A stretch of 64,000 nucleotides of DNA from contig NZ_CP022437.1 in assembly GCF_002224365.1 (NCBI RefSeq), forward strand, positions 1,674,001-1,738,000, given 5' to 3'. Below, piece after piece: positions 50,197-59,114 of this stretch (positions are counted from its first letter, which is position 1; each line of letters starts with the position of its first letter). Source of the DNA: Virgibacillus necropolis. Its GTDB lineage: Bacteria; Bacillota; Bacilli; Bacillales; Amphibacillaceae. Position numbers and translations under genes: made by a program. The notes beneath the pieces were generated by a model. It did not search any database, was not told the origin of the DNA, and saw only the letters and a program-made list of their open reading frames with translations.

Positions 50197-50235
50197 ATAA
50201 AAAGGGTAAGAGCTTGCAGTTCAAAGCTCTTACCC
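50197..50235 (+). terminator. Terminator of ytxGH
   Basis: A 14-bp perfect stem (AAAGGGTAAGAGCTT with AAGCTCTTACCCTTT) and a T-run. Confidence 0.88.
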
Positions 50236-50476
50236 TTTTTCTGGAATCAACTTGCAATACTTTGTGATAACATTATGAACTTGCCACTATACATCGATTG
50301 TTTAGTATGTTCAATGGTATAATAATCAATACTAGTAAATATGGATTGTTTCTGTTACAACAATATTAAATGAAAATGACCGATCAGGTATACGGCAAGT
50401 CATAATTATTTTTGTGTTTTACTAATTGGTAGAGTATTATAGATGAAAAGATGATGATACATAGGAGGTAATAAGC

Positions 50477-51472
50477 ATGAACATTACGATATATGATGTT
50501 GCTAGGGAAGCGAACGTGTCAATGGCAACTGTTTCACGAGTAGTAAATGGAAATCCAAATGTAAAACCAACAACAAGAAAGAAGGTACTAGCAACAATAG
50601 AAAGTTTGGGATACCGACCAAATGCTGTTGCACGTGGATTAGCAAGCAAAAAGACAACTACAGTAGGAGCGATTATTCCAGATATTTCAAGTATCTTTTT
50701 TGCCGAGTTAGCAAGGGGTATTGAAGATATAGCTACAATGTATAAGTATAATATTATTTTAAGTAATTCAGATCAGAATAAAGACAAAGAGCTTCAATTA
50801 ATTAATACCATGTATGAAAAGCAGGTAGATGGTATTTTGTTTATGGGTGGATCAATAACAGAAGAACATGTCCAACAGTTTAAAAGTTCATCTGTCCCAG
50901 TTGTTTTAGCAGCAACCTATGATGAATCAAAAACGATTCCTTCTGTAAATATTGATTACAAACAAGCTGCATTTGATGCAACTAAGTTTTTACTTGATAA
51001 AGGTAATACAGCAATTGCATTTATTGCAAGTCAAGATGATACCTTCATTAGCAAACAAAAATATGTGGGATATCAGGAAGCACATAAAGATGCTAATGTT
51101 ACGATAAATGACAAATACATGATAAAAGGTGATTATACGTATGACTCAGGTATTGAGGCAGTCGAACAATTATTAGCGTTAGACAATAAGCCGACAGCAA
51201 TTTTTGTTTCATCAGATGAAATGGCCCTCGGTGTTATTCATGGTGCCCAAGATAAAGGATTGAACGTACCTGAAGATTTAGAGGTGTTTGGTTTTGACAA
51301 CACAAGACTTGCATCTATGGTTCGTCCAACACTATCAACTATTGTTCAACCAATGTACGATATTGGTGCTGTAGCGATGCGTCTATTAACCAAATATATG
51401 AACAAGGAAGAGATACCCGAAAAGAAAGTCGTTTTACCACACAGAATTGTCGAAAGAAACTCAACAAAGTAA
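50477..51472 (+). CDS. ccpA: Catabolite control protein CcpA
   Basis: A 331-aa LacI-family regulator, the master regulator of carbon catabolite control in Firmicutes. The helix-turn-helix is at the N-terminus ([20 protein letters not shown], 4-23), followed by the hinge helix ([12 protein letters not shown], about 49-60) and a sugar-binding-protein-like core. In complex with HPr-Ser46-P it binds cre sites. The match to CcpA, and not to other LacI proteins, rests on the N-terminal sequence and on the neighbours motPS and acuCBA. The ribosome site is TAGGAGG. The aroA gene that precedes ccpA in B. subtilis is not here. Confidence 0.95.
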   Translation: MNITIYDVAREANVSMATVSRVVNGNPNVKPTTRKKVLATIESLGYRPNAVARGLASKKTTTVGAIIPDISSIFFAELARGIEDIATMYKYNIILSNSDQNKDKELQLINTMYEKQVDGILFMGGSITEEHVQQFKSSSVPVVLAATYDESKTIPSVNIDYKQAAFDATKFLLDKGNTAIAFIASQDDTFISKQKYVGYQEAHKDANVTINDKYMIKGDYTYDSGIEAVEQLLALDNKPTAIFVSSDEMALGVIHGAQDKGLNVPEDLEVFGFDNTRLASMVRPTLSTIVQPMYDIGAVAMRLLTKYMNKEEIPEKKVVLPHRIVERNSTK

Positions 51473-51534
51473 TTAGTTATGCCGATATAAGTAGTAAATC
51501 TTATATGATTTACTAGCACATTAGGAGAGAGTAC

Positions 51535-52359
51535 ATGAGAAAAAGAGATATTTTAACTCCAATCGGCATAACATTAGGATTTATCATGATAATGATGGCC
51601 ATCTTAACAAATAGCGGAACTGAAGGATTTATTTCGTTCCTTGATGTAGCATCTATTTTTATTGTAATTGGTGGTCTTGTTGCATCTCTATTGATTAATT
51701 TTAAGATGGAACAAATTAAATTAACAATAAAAGTTATGAAAGAAGCTTTTTATCAAGATAATCAGCGACTTCCAGAACTTATTCAATTATTTATAAAATT
51801 ATCAGAGCGTGCTAGAAGAGAAGGTATTCTGGCGCTTGAGAACGAGTTAGACAATGTTGATGACCCTTTTATAAAAAAAGGAATATTACTAGCTGTTGAC
51901 GGAATTGAGCCTAAAGTAATTAGTGATATCATGAATGCTGAAATTACGGCAATGGAAGATAGACATTATAAAGGACGGATAATTTTAGAAAAATCGGGGG
52001 AGTATGCACCAGCATGGGGAATGATTGGAACACTAATAGGTTTAGTCCTTATGTTGAACAGTTTACAAGACCCTAGTTCACTTGGCCCTAGTATGGCAGT
52101 AGCATTACTAACAACGTTATATGGTACAGTTTTAGCGAATCTAGTATTCATCCCAATGACAAATAAATTGGAAATAAAAACAGAAGAAGAAGTATTTATA
52201 AAACAAATTATTATTGAAGGTGTTATCGGGGTTCAGTCTGGGCAGAACCCTCGGATACTTGAAGAAAAATTAAGTGCTTTCTTATCCGAAGAAGTTAAAA
52301 AAAGTGATGTAAGTGGAAAAGAATCCACACCAGTGGAGGAGAGCATAAATGAAGCGTAG
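51535..52359 (+). CDS. motP: Sodium-type flagellar stator subunit MotP
   Basis: A 274-aa MotA/TolQ-type protein with about four membrane helices (6-22, 36-55, about 160-180 and 190-215). The large cytoplasmic loop has the conserved charged face that contacts FliG. 'SGEYAPAWGMIGTLIGLVLML' (about 153-173) is the typical pore-lining region. The location downstream of ccpA and its overlap with motS identify it as the Na+-driven MotP rather than MotA. The ATG follows AGGAGAG. Confidence 0.92.
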   Translation: MRKRDILTPIGITLGFIMIMMAILTNSGTEGFISFLDVASIFIVIGGLVASLLINFKMEQIKLTIKVMKEAFYQDNQRLPELIQLFIKLSERARREGILALENELDNVDDPFIKKGILLAVDGIEPKVISDIMNAEITAMEDRHYKGRIILEKSGEYAPAWGMIGTLIGLVLMLNSLQDPSSLGPSMAVALLTTLYGTVLANLVFIPMTNKLEIKTEEEVFIKQIIIEGVIGVQSGQNPRILEEKLSAFLSEEVKKSDVSGKESTPVEESINEA

Positions 52360-53134
52360 ACCATTAAAGCGTTCTAAATCAACTGGTGCTCCAAAATGGA
52401 TGGTTACGTATTCAGATATGATAACGTTGATTCTTGTTTTTTTCATCTTACTTTTTTCCATGTCCCAAATTAATTTAGTAAAGTTTGAAGCTATTTCAGA
52501 GTCATTTAAAAATCGCATGATATTTGACTTTTATCCCTCACCAGTTCCAATGGAAAACCCGACAGAGAATACAAGTGATTTGGAAAGCGGTAAAAACTCA
52601 AATGAATTCGAGAATCCTACACAGTTAAAAAATGTTACGGATCAAGACGATGAAAAGATTGAAAAAGAAGATACTTTAGATAAGCTAATGATGGATGTGG
52701 AACAATATTTAGATGAAAATAACTTAAATAACGTTATTTCTGCAAGCAGGAATGAACGTGGGGTGGTTTTGGTACTGCAAGAATTTATTCTATTTGACTC
52801 CGGTAAAGCGGAGATTCTTTCATCTGGTGAACCTTTTTTAAATAAGATTGGATCATTGTTAACGAAAATACCAAACCAGATAAAAGTGGAAGGTCATACA
52901 GATAGTAAACCGATGTCAAGTTTCCGCTACCCCTCTAACTGGGAATTATCAGGAGCGCGAGCAAGTAGTGTGGTTCGTTATTTAGTGGAGGAAAAAGACT
53001 TTGAGCAATCCCGATTTTTAATTGTTGGCTATAGTGATACAAAGCCACTTGCCCCAAATGATAGCCCAGAAGGTATGAGCAAGAATAGGCGTGTTGAAAT
53101 CGTTATACTAGAAAATAATCAGGACCCAGCATAA
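52349..53134 (+). CDS. motS: Sodium-type flagellar stator subunit MotS
   Basis: A 261-aa MotB-like protein. A basic N-terminus precedes one membrane helix (MVTYSDMITLILVFFILLFS, about 18-37), and Asp23 is the ion-carrying residue. A flexible acidic linker (about 65-115) leads to an OmpA-like peptidoglycan-binding domain (EGHTDSKP near 181, NRRVEIVI near 247). MotP4-MotS2 forms a stator that turns the flagellar motor with sodium ions, known in alkaliphilic and halophilic Bacilli. It overlaps motP by 11 nt. Confidence 0.92.
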   Translation: MKRRPLKRSKSTGAPKWMVTYSDMITLILVFFILLFSMSQINLVKFEAISESFKNRMIFDFYPSPVPMENPTENTSDLESGKNSNEFENPTQLKNVTDQDDEKIEKEDTLDKLMMDVEQYLDENNLNNVISASRNERGVVLVLQEFILFDSGKAEILSSGEPFLNKIGSLLTKIPNQIKVEGHTDSKPMSSFRYPSNWELSGARASSVVRYLVEEKDFEQSRFLIVGYSDTKPLAPNDSPEGMSKNRRVEIVILENNQDPA

Positions 53135-53168
53135 AGCGAGAAGGCTTACGTTCACCTTCTCGCTTTTT
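53133..53168. terminator. Terminator of motPS embedded in the 3' end of acuC
   Basis: A 12-bp perfect stem AAAGCGAGAAGG (53133-53144) with CCTTCTCGCTTT (53155-53166), then Ts. The right arm and T-run, read on the minus strand, encode the last residues of AcuC (KKARR and stop). Confidence 0.88.
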
Positions 53169-54312
53169 TTGTATATTTCAATGTACTAAGGAGCATTTTA
53201 TAGTTTTTTTCGTTGATTTCTTCTTTACGCGGAATAGTTGGTACGATACTTTTGCTATCTTGCCAGCTTGTTGGTAATTCAACGGGAGATTCAGGTTGCC
53301 ATTTAGTGATCCATTCTTTTGGTAAACTGCCAACCAGATGATCGCCACTCTTCATCACATTCCAAACCTGAGCCCAAGCACGGGGAACTACACGCCATGT
53401 ATCATAACCGCCTCCACCTAAGGCAATCCACTTACCGCCACAATATTGGTGCGCCAGCTCGTGGGCAAGTGTCGGTATCTTCTCATAAATGTTCATCGTA
53501 CCACATAAATGGGTTAATGGATCATAACAATGCGCATCTGCTCCATTTTGCGTCACGATAATATCAGGTTGAAAGTAGTCAGCAATCTCTCTGAAGGCCG
53601 CTTCATAGAGCTGTAAGAACGATTCATCTTCGGTAAAAGCATCGATTGGCAGATTAAATGAATAGCCATGTCCTTCTTTGACACCCCGTTCATTAATATT
53701 ACCTGTTCCAGGGAAAAGGTATCGGCCGGTTTCGTGGATGGAAAATGTACATACATTGGGATCCTCGTAGAAAGCCCATTGAACACCGTCTCCATGATGT
53801 GCATCTGTATCAACGTATAGCACTTTTAAGTCATACTTTTCTCTAATGTATTTTATCGCAACTGCACCATCATTATAAATACAGAATCCTGAGGCTCTAC
53901 GTTTGAACCCGTGATGTAAACCACCACCAAGATTAAGTGCATGATCAACCTTTCCTTCTAATACATTATCAACAGCTGTTAACGTACCACCAACTAAATA
54001 ACTTGATGCATCGTGCATATTTTCGAAAACAGGGGTATCTTCCGTGCCAATTCCGAATTCCAGTCCTTCATTTTTTTTGAGGAGACCAGTACTAGCTTTT
54101 TGTATAGCCTGTATGTATTCCGGATCATGAAACAATAATAGTTCTTCCGCCGTGGCCTTTCGGGGAGAAACAATTTCATCATTGCTTAATACTTTTGATG
54201 CAACTAGTAAATCCTTTGCAAGAATAACACGTTTTTGATTAAATGGATGATCCGCATGAAAATGATACTGTAGCATGGCATCTGAAAAAATAAATGAAGC
54301 ATTGCAAGTCAT
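53152..54312 (-). CDS. acuC: Histone deacetylase-family protein AcuC
   Basis: A 386-aa zinc-dependent deacetylase. The active-site histidine pair is in LGGGLHHG (about 128-135), metal ligands are in DTDAHHGDG (about 168-176) and Asp in NGADAH (about 254-259), and the catalytic glycine-rich GGGGYD is near 298. In B. subtilis it removes the acetyl group put on acetyl-CoA synthetase (AcsA) by AcuA, so acetate activation can resume. It overlaps acuB by 4 nt and its 3' end holds the motPS terminator. Confidence 0.94.
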   Translation of the reverse strand: MTCNASFIFSDAMLQYHFHADHPFNQKRVILAKDLLVASKVLSNDEIVSPRKATAEELLLFHDPEYIQAIQKASTGLLKKNEGLEFGIGTEDTPVFENMHDASSYLVGGTLTAVDNVLEGKVDHALNLGGGLHHGFKRRASGFCIYNDGAVAIKYIREKYDLKVLYVDTDAHHGDGVQWAFYEDPNVCTFSIHETGRYLFPGTGNINERGVKEGHGYSFNLPIDAFTEDESFLQLYEAAFREIADYFQPDIIVTQNGADAHCYDPLTHLCGTMNIYEKIPTLAHELAHQYCGGKWIALGGGGYDTWRVVPRAWAQVWNVMKSGDHLVGSLPKEWITKWQPESPVELPTSWQDSKSIVPTIPRKEEINEKNYKMLLSTLKYTKKARR

Positions 54313-54959
54313 GATTTTGGCCCCGTAATATTATTTGGCCACATTAATTCAAAACCAGCTTTTCGCAAATCATCAATAACAGGCGTAGGATTCATGGTTT
54401 GGATTCTAAAGACTAGAACCTTATAGTTCGGATCATTTTTATATGGATAGACAAGCACAGATATAATATTGGCTTTACGTTTACCAAAGACAGATGCAAC
54501 TTCAGGTAGAATTCCAGGTTTGTGCGGAACTTTTACCTCTATATGTGAGCTTTGCACATTTGTACCAGTTATGTGTATGAGCGTGTATAACATATCTTTT
54601 TCTGTCACTATACCAACCAGTTTGTTATCACGAACTACGGGTACACAAGCAAATTCCTCATCATAAAAGATACCAGCAACTTCTTCAACAAAATCAAGAG
54701 GATGTACGGTAATAACTGGGTGACTCATAATTGTTTGAATTTCATTTTGTAGAATATTCTCTTTAGAGTTCTGATAAAAGATAGATGGACTTGCATCCCG
54801 AACATCACGGTCCGAAACAATTCCAATTACTTGTGTTTTACTATCAATAATTGGGATATGCCTAATTCTATTTTCCTGCAACTGCTTAGCCGCCTCAGCA
54901 ATTGTTGCTGTAGGTGGTAGGGTGATCACATTTGTATTCATAATTTCTTCAACTAGCAC
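54309..54959 (-). CDS. acuB: Acetoin utilization protein AcuB (CBS pair plus ACT)
   Basis: A 216-aa protein with two CBS repeats (about 1-58 and 72-132; motifs GIVSDRDVRD and GIVTEKDMLY). These would bind adenine nucleotides. A C-terminal ACT domain (about 138-215) starts at SSHIEVKVPHKPGIL. It is the middle gene of acuABC; its biochemical role in acetoin/acetate use is not settled. The start is 0-1 nt from the acuA stop, and it overlaps acuC. Confidence 0.92.
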   Translation of the reverse strand: MLVEEIMNTNVITLPPTATIAEAAKQLQENRIRHIPIIDSKTQVIGIVSDRDVRDASPSIFYQNSKENILQNEIQTIMSHPVITVHPLDFVEEVAGIFYDEEFACVPVVRDNKLVGIVTEKDMLYTLIHITGTNVQSSHIEVKVPHKPGILPEVASVFGKRKANIISVLVYPYKNDPNYKVLVFRIQTMNPTPVIDDLRKAGFELMWPNNITGPKS

Positions 54960-55613
54960 CTATAATCCCTCCCTCATTTTTCGATACTGATGACGTTGTA
55001 AAAATCGTAGTTTATCGAATTGCCTAATCGATTCTTCTGGAACATTCTCGCCAATTTTTACCATCAAACAATTGGCGGGATGAGAGATAATTTCAGGGTC
55101 ATCTGTTGGTGCAGGAAGAAGGCCTCCAGCAGCCATCATTTTTTCCATAACTTTTCGGTAATCCCATATACTTAGTTTTGTTCCGTCTAGGTCCCAATGC
55201 CAATAATACTCAGTTGAAATAACGATGTAATTTTGCATAAAGTTATCCATCATAGACACTTTTAATAGACCTGAAGCAACCTTAGAACCGCGGTATTTAG
55301 GTATAACTTCAATTGCTCCTAGCTCAATTAAATCCTCCATGTTAAATTCTGACCATCGTTCAAGCGGATCAGGATGTAAATAGGTGACATAGCCAACAAT
55401 TGTATCTTCGGTTCGAGCAATGATTATTCGACCTTCTGGAAAATCTGCGATGTTAAGAACAGCCTTGAATTGTTTAGGTGCTGTACGAAATGCAGTTAAC
55501 TGTTCATGAAAGTGATAATTTTCGAGTTCTGATGATGGTAGTGGCCCCTCAATTGTTAGTTGTCCATGGGTAGTGTCGTGTGTTAATAATTGATGGGATT
55601 TCACATGATTCAT
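54960..55613 (-). CDS. acuA: Protein acetyltransferase AcuA
   Basis: A 217-aa GNAT-fold protein. 'GAIEVIPKYRGSKVASGLLK' (about 99-118) is motif A, which binds acetyl-CoA through the RGSKVA turn. In B. subtilis AcuA acetylates and inactivates acetyl-CoA synthetase AcsA. It is the first gene of acuABC. A terminator-like hairpin lies in its leader (55638-55671). acsA, usually divergent from acuA, is not here, so its partner must be encoded elsewhere. Confidence 0.93.
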   Translation of the reverse strand: MNHVKSHQLLTHDTTHGQLTIEGPLPSSELENYHFHEQLTAFRTAPKQFKAVLNIADFPEGRIIIARTEDTIVGYVTYLHPDPLERWSEFNMEDLIELGAIEVIPKYRGSKVASGLLKVSMMDNFMQNYIVISTEYYWHWDLDGTKLSIWDYRKVMEKMMAAGGLLPAPTDDPEIISHPANCLMVKIGENVPEESIRQFDKLRFLQRHQYRKMREGL

Positions 55614-55933
55614 ATTTTCACCGCCTACTCCTTAGTAAAAACTTGGCATTCGCTCCCGAATGGCTAAGTTTCTCCTATACTTAAATCCTTAAAAACTAAT
55701 AGGGTTTCCTTAAGTGAAAAATAGGTTAGCTATCATTATTTTCTATTATACAGGATAAGCGTCTTCATTTTTAGTAAAAGACTGAAAAATTTTGAGTTGA
55801 TGTCATTTATTTTAGAAAATTCGGCTTATCACAAAGCTTTTATGGCTAAACACTTTAGCTGCACTTATCTATTATCAGTGTAATAAAAAAACAACCTGTA
55901 GGGTTTTATTCCCTAGCAGGCTGGTTAAAATAT
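55614..55933 (-). promoter_or_regulatory. acuA upstream region with leader hairpin and PBP terminator
   Basis: No gene in these 320 bp. On the minus strand TATAAT (55747-55752 on the plus-strand map) could be the acuA -10 box. Between it and acuA an imperfect 14-bp hairpin (55638-55652 with 55657-55671) is followed by TTTTT, an attenuator-like arrangement. At 55893-55920 a hairpin built on CCTGTAGGG/CCCTAGCAGG with a U-tract on the minus strand terminates the penicillin-binding protein gene. The segment GGCTTATCACAAAGC (55813-55827) resembles a hairpin at 62.7 kb. Confidence 0.55.
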
Positions 55934-58900
55934 CTATTCTTCTTTATTTTTATCGGGGTCTTTTTTAACCTCAGTATCACCATCGCCTTGCGCTGGTGGT
56001 TCTACTGGAGGTGTTACTGGTCCATCTCCTGGATCAGTAGGTGGGTCTTCTTTATCCTCTGGCTTTTTAGGTTCATTCGGGTCTTTTGGTTCATCAGGCT
56101 TAGGATCAGGTTTAGGTTTAGGCTCTGGTTTAGGTTCCGGTTTAGGATCTGGCTCAGGTTTCGGCTCTGGCTTTGGATCTGGTTCTGGTTTAGAGAGGTC
56201 TCCTACCACAACTCCTTCTGAAGCCGTTGACTCCATGCCAAAGTAGTCTACTGCTTTTATACGATATACCGCATTGCCATCACTTACGCCAAAGCTAGTT
56301 GACGTTGTATTTCCGATTAATGAAAATGCGCCATCTGGCTTTGATGCACGGTAGATGCGATAACCAACCACATCTTTACTACTTGAGTCATTCCAAGTTA
56401 GATTGCCACCAGACTTTTTAATGGAAGACGGAGTTGCAGGTGCTTTACCGTCATCCGCGATAGTCGAACCAACCTCACCACTCGGTACACCAATTCTTTC
56501 CCATTTCGCACGATCTTTTGCTGGGAATAGCTTCGTTAAATCATTTAGCCTATCATAATTGTTTTTCTTTAAGAATTCAGGATTAAATGTTAACCCATTG
56601 CCATTTACGAATTCTTGTGGTGTTTTAGGTCCAGCGACAACTGCTTTACCATCTACAAGTACATATGACCCAGTAATTAAACTATCATCCGTTTCGGTTG
56701 GTACGTATTTTGCATTAAATAAATCACTGTACACAAGCCCTGCTTTACTACAAAGGTCTGATGGAAGCTTTCCAGATATTGCACAATAACTTCTTTCTAC
56801 AATTCCATCTGGACGTTCAAAATTAGCTTCTGGAGCCATTAACTCAGGATTAATTTCTGTTGCTTTGTTAACTAGCTTTGCCCATAGCTTCATGTTTCGC
56901 TCGTTGTAAGGCGCACAATTATCACAGTTGTTGAGGGGGGATGGTGTATCATAGCCAATCCAAGTTCCCATTGTTATATTTGGATTTGTTCCAATAAACC
57001 AGTAATCATGCCAGTTCTCTGAAGTACCAGACTTTCCAGCCCAATCAACAGATGATGCAGTGTTCAACTGTGATTGTAAATAGGTAGCAGTACCATAATC
57101 AAGTACATCACGCAACACATCCAACGTTAAATAGGCTGTTTGTGGCGAGAACACCTTAACTGGCTTTGTTTTATGTTCATAAATTACTTTACCGTCATTT
57201 GTGGTTATTTTATCAATCATATAGCCATCGACAAACTCACCGCCATTGGCAAATGTGTTATAGGCATTGATGTTCTCTTCAATAGTAACTCCGCGTGTTG
57301 TAGCGCCGATACCTAGTACAAGATTGCTATATTCTGCATCCTTAATTGTTGAGATACCCATTTTTTCAATATATTCTTGACCAATACCCTTGTTCATTAG
57401 TTTATTATATACTGCTATAGCGGGTACGTTAAACGATTCTGCAAGAGCTTTTCGCGCAGAAACAATACCATTAAAGCTACCAGAATAGTTATCGGGTGAG
57501 TATTTACCATAATACGTTCTTACATCTGCTAAAGGAGTCCCAGGCTGTAGTATGCCTGTTTCAAAAGCAGGAGCGTAATCAAGTAATGGTTTCATCGTAC
57601 TACCATTCGAACGTTTTGCTTCAGTCGCATAGTTGAAGGTATTTTCAGGTGAGTAGCCGCGACCACCGATGAAACTAATAATTTTCCCCGTATTATTATC
57701 AATTAACATTCCAGCTACCTGAACCGGTTCAACAACTTTTACCTCTTCACCAGTTTCTTCGTCTGTAACGGAATATGTTCTATCAGGGCCATAATTTTTA
57801 TAGTTTTTAATGATTTCCTGATGTGCTACATAGATTTCTTTATCGATGGTTGTATGAACCTCATAACCATTTTTACGTAGTGCTCGATCTGCAAGAATCA
57901 TGTATTCTTCATTTAGTTTTTCATCATTTTGTAAATCTTCTAGCGTATATCCATCTTCTGAAGCAATTTGTTTAGCAAGTATTTTCTTTGCCCGTTTTTC
58001 TGCTTCGTACATAAGATATTGGTATTGGTCCATTGGCGTTTCCGATTCAAGGTTAAAATCAGCTACAATATCGTATTTTAAAGCTTTTTCATACTCTTCC
58101 TTTGTAATATATTCGGCTTCATACATACGATTTAATACTGTTCCCATTCGGTTTAGTCCAGGCTTAAGTGCTCCTGGATCCTTTAATCCACCACTGTTTT
58201 TAAATGGCGTATAATAGGATGGACTTTGCGGAAGTCCAGCTAAGTAGGCTGCTTGTGGAAGGTTTAAATCTTTTGCGTCTATACCAAAAATTCCTTGTGC
58301 TGCCGTCTGAATTCCTGCAATGTTTCTTCCAGATGCTTCTCTACCATAAGGTACAATATTAAGGTATGCTTCTAAAATTTCCTCTTTATCAAAGAATCGT
58401 TCTAATCGCAATGCAAGTAAAATTTCTTTTGCCTTTCGTTCAAAAGATACCTCGTTTGTTAAGATCTGGTTCTTAATCAACTGCTGTGTTAATGTACTAC
58501 CACCAGTTTTAACAGCAGCATTTGTTGCTTCTTGAACAATCGCACGTAAAATCGCTTTAGGCACTACACCTTCATGTTCTTTAAAGTTACGATCTTCTGT
58601 CGCTATAACTGCCTGAATCAGTGTATCTGAAACATTCTCAAGTTTCACCTCTTCACGCATAATATTGGATCTTATATCACCAAAGTATTTATTTTCTGCA
58701 AAATATAATGTCGATGTTTCTTCATAGTTGTAAATATCCGCTTCCATGCTTTCGTAGCTTCGTATCGGTTCATCCTTTACTAAGGAAGCAAAGTATCCTG
58801 CGCCGACACCACCTGCAAAAAATAAACCAACAACACCTATAATAATAAAGAACAAAATAATGTTCCATGTGACATCATATGTAACCCGCGACGTGCGCTG

Positions 58901-58984
58901 AATTTTACCTTCATTCCACTGGGTTTTTATCTTTTGATAGGAATCATTTATTAGTTTTTTTATTTTATCCATATCCATATTCAT
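55934..58984 (-). CDS. Class A penicillin-binding protein (PBP1A family) with FnIII domain and acidic/proline-rich tail
   Basis: A 1016-aa bifunctional peptidoglycan synthase. One membrane helix (about 40-66) is followed by the GT51 glycosyltransferase domain with catalytic Glu in ATEDRNF (about 127-133) and GGSTLTQQLIKN. The transpeptidase has SxxK in GSTMKP (about 459-464), SFN as the SxN motif (about 511-513) and KSGTSEN (about 650-656). A fibronectin type III-like domain (about 855-930) links to a tail of PEP/PKP repeats (about 940-1016), rich in Pro, Glu, Asp and Lys. The ATG follows AGGAGGG. B. subtilis has acsA at this place instead. Confidence 0.93.
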   Translation of the reverse strand: MNMDMDKIKKLINDSYQKIKTQWNEGKIQRTSRVTYDVTWNIILFFIIIGVVGLFFAGGVGAGYFASLVKDEPIRSYESMEADIYNYEETSTLYFAENKYFGDIRSNIMREEVKLENVSDTLIQAVIATEDRNFKEHEGVVPKAILRAIVQEATNAAVKTGGSTLTQQLIKNQILTNEVSFERKAKEILLALRLERFFDKEEILEAYLNIVPYGREASGRNIAGIQTAAQGIFGIDAKDLNLPQAAYLAGLPQSPSYYTPFKNSGGLKDPGALKPGLNRMGTVLNRMYEAEYITKEEYEKALKYDIVADFNLESETPMDQYQYLMYEAEKRAKKILAKQIASEDGYTLEDLQNDEKLNEEYMILADRALRKNGYEVHTTIDKEIYVAHQEIIKNYKNYGPDRTYSVTDEETGEEVKVVEPVQVAGMLIDNNTGKIISFIGGRGYSPENTFNYATEAKRSNGSTMKPLLDYAPAFETGILQPGTPLADVRTYYGKYSPDNYSGSFNGIVSARKALAESFNVPAIAVYNKLMNKGIGQEYIEKMGISTIKDAEYSNLVLGIGATTRGVTIEENINAYNTFANGGEFVDGYMIDKITTNDGKVIYEHKTKPVKVFSPQTAYLTLDVLRDVLDYGTATYLQSQLNTASSVDWAGKSGTSENWHDYWFIGTNPNITMGTWIGYDTPSPLNNCDNCAPYNERNMKLWAKLVNKATEINPELMAPEANFERPDGIVERSYCAISGKLPSDLCSKAGLVYSDLFNAKYVPTETDDSLITGSYVLVDGKAVVAGPKTPQEFVNGNGLTFNPEFLKKNNYDRLNDLTKLFPAKDRAKWERIGVPSGEVGSTIADDGKAPATPSSIKKSGGNLTWNDSSSKDVVGYRIYRASKPDGAFSLIGNTTSTSFGVSDGNAVYRIKAVDYFGMESTASEGVVVGDLSKPEPDPKPEPKPEPDPKPEPKPEPKPKPDPKPDEPKDPNEPKKPEDKEDPPTDPGDGPVTPPVEPPAQGDGDTEVKKDPDKNKEE

Positions 58985-59070
58985 ATTTAGCCCTCCTAAA
59001 TATTCACACCATATTATACCATACTAGCTATCTAGTAAAAATAATAATTCTTTTAAAATTCCATTATTTA

Positions 59071-59098
59071 TGTTAACCTAATTTTATATAGGTTTACA
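59071..59098. promoter_or_regulatory. BirA operator upstream of bioY
   Basis: TGTTAAC (59071-59077), 14 nt, then GTTTACA (59092-59098), with extended arms GTTAACC/GGTTTAC. This fits the biotin-repressor (BirA) site of Firmicutes, and it lies 16 nt before the bioY start. Confidence 0.82.
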
Positions 59099-59114
59099 TA
59101 AGGAGCTGATTTGT

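Noticed and set aside
55988-56221. Aromatic/Arg-rich open frame on the plus strand
   Set aside because: It is the antisense reading of the proline-rich repeat tail of the penicillin-binding protein.
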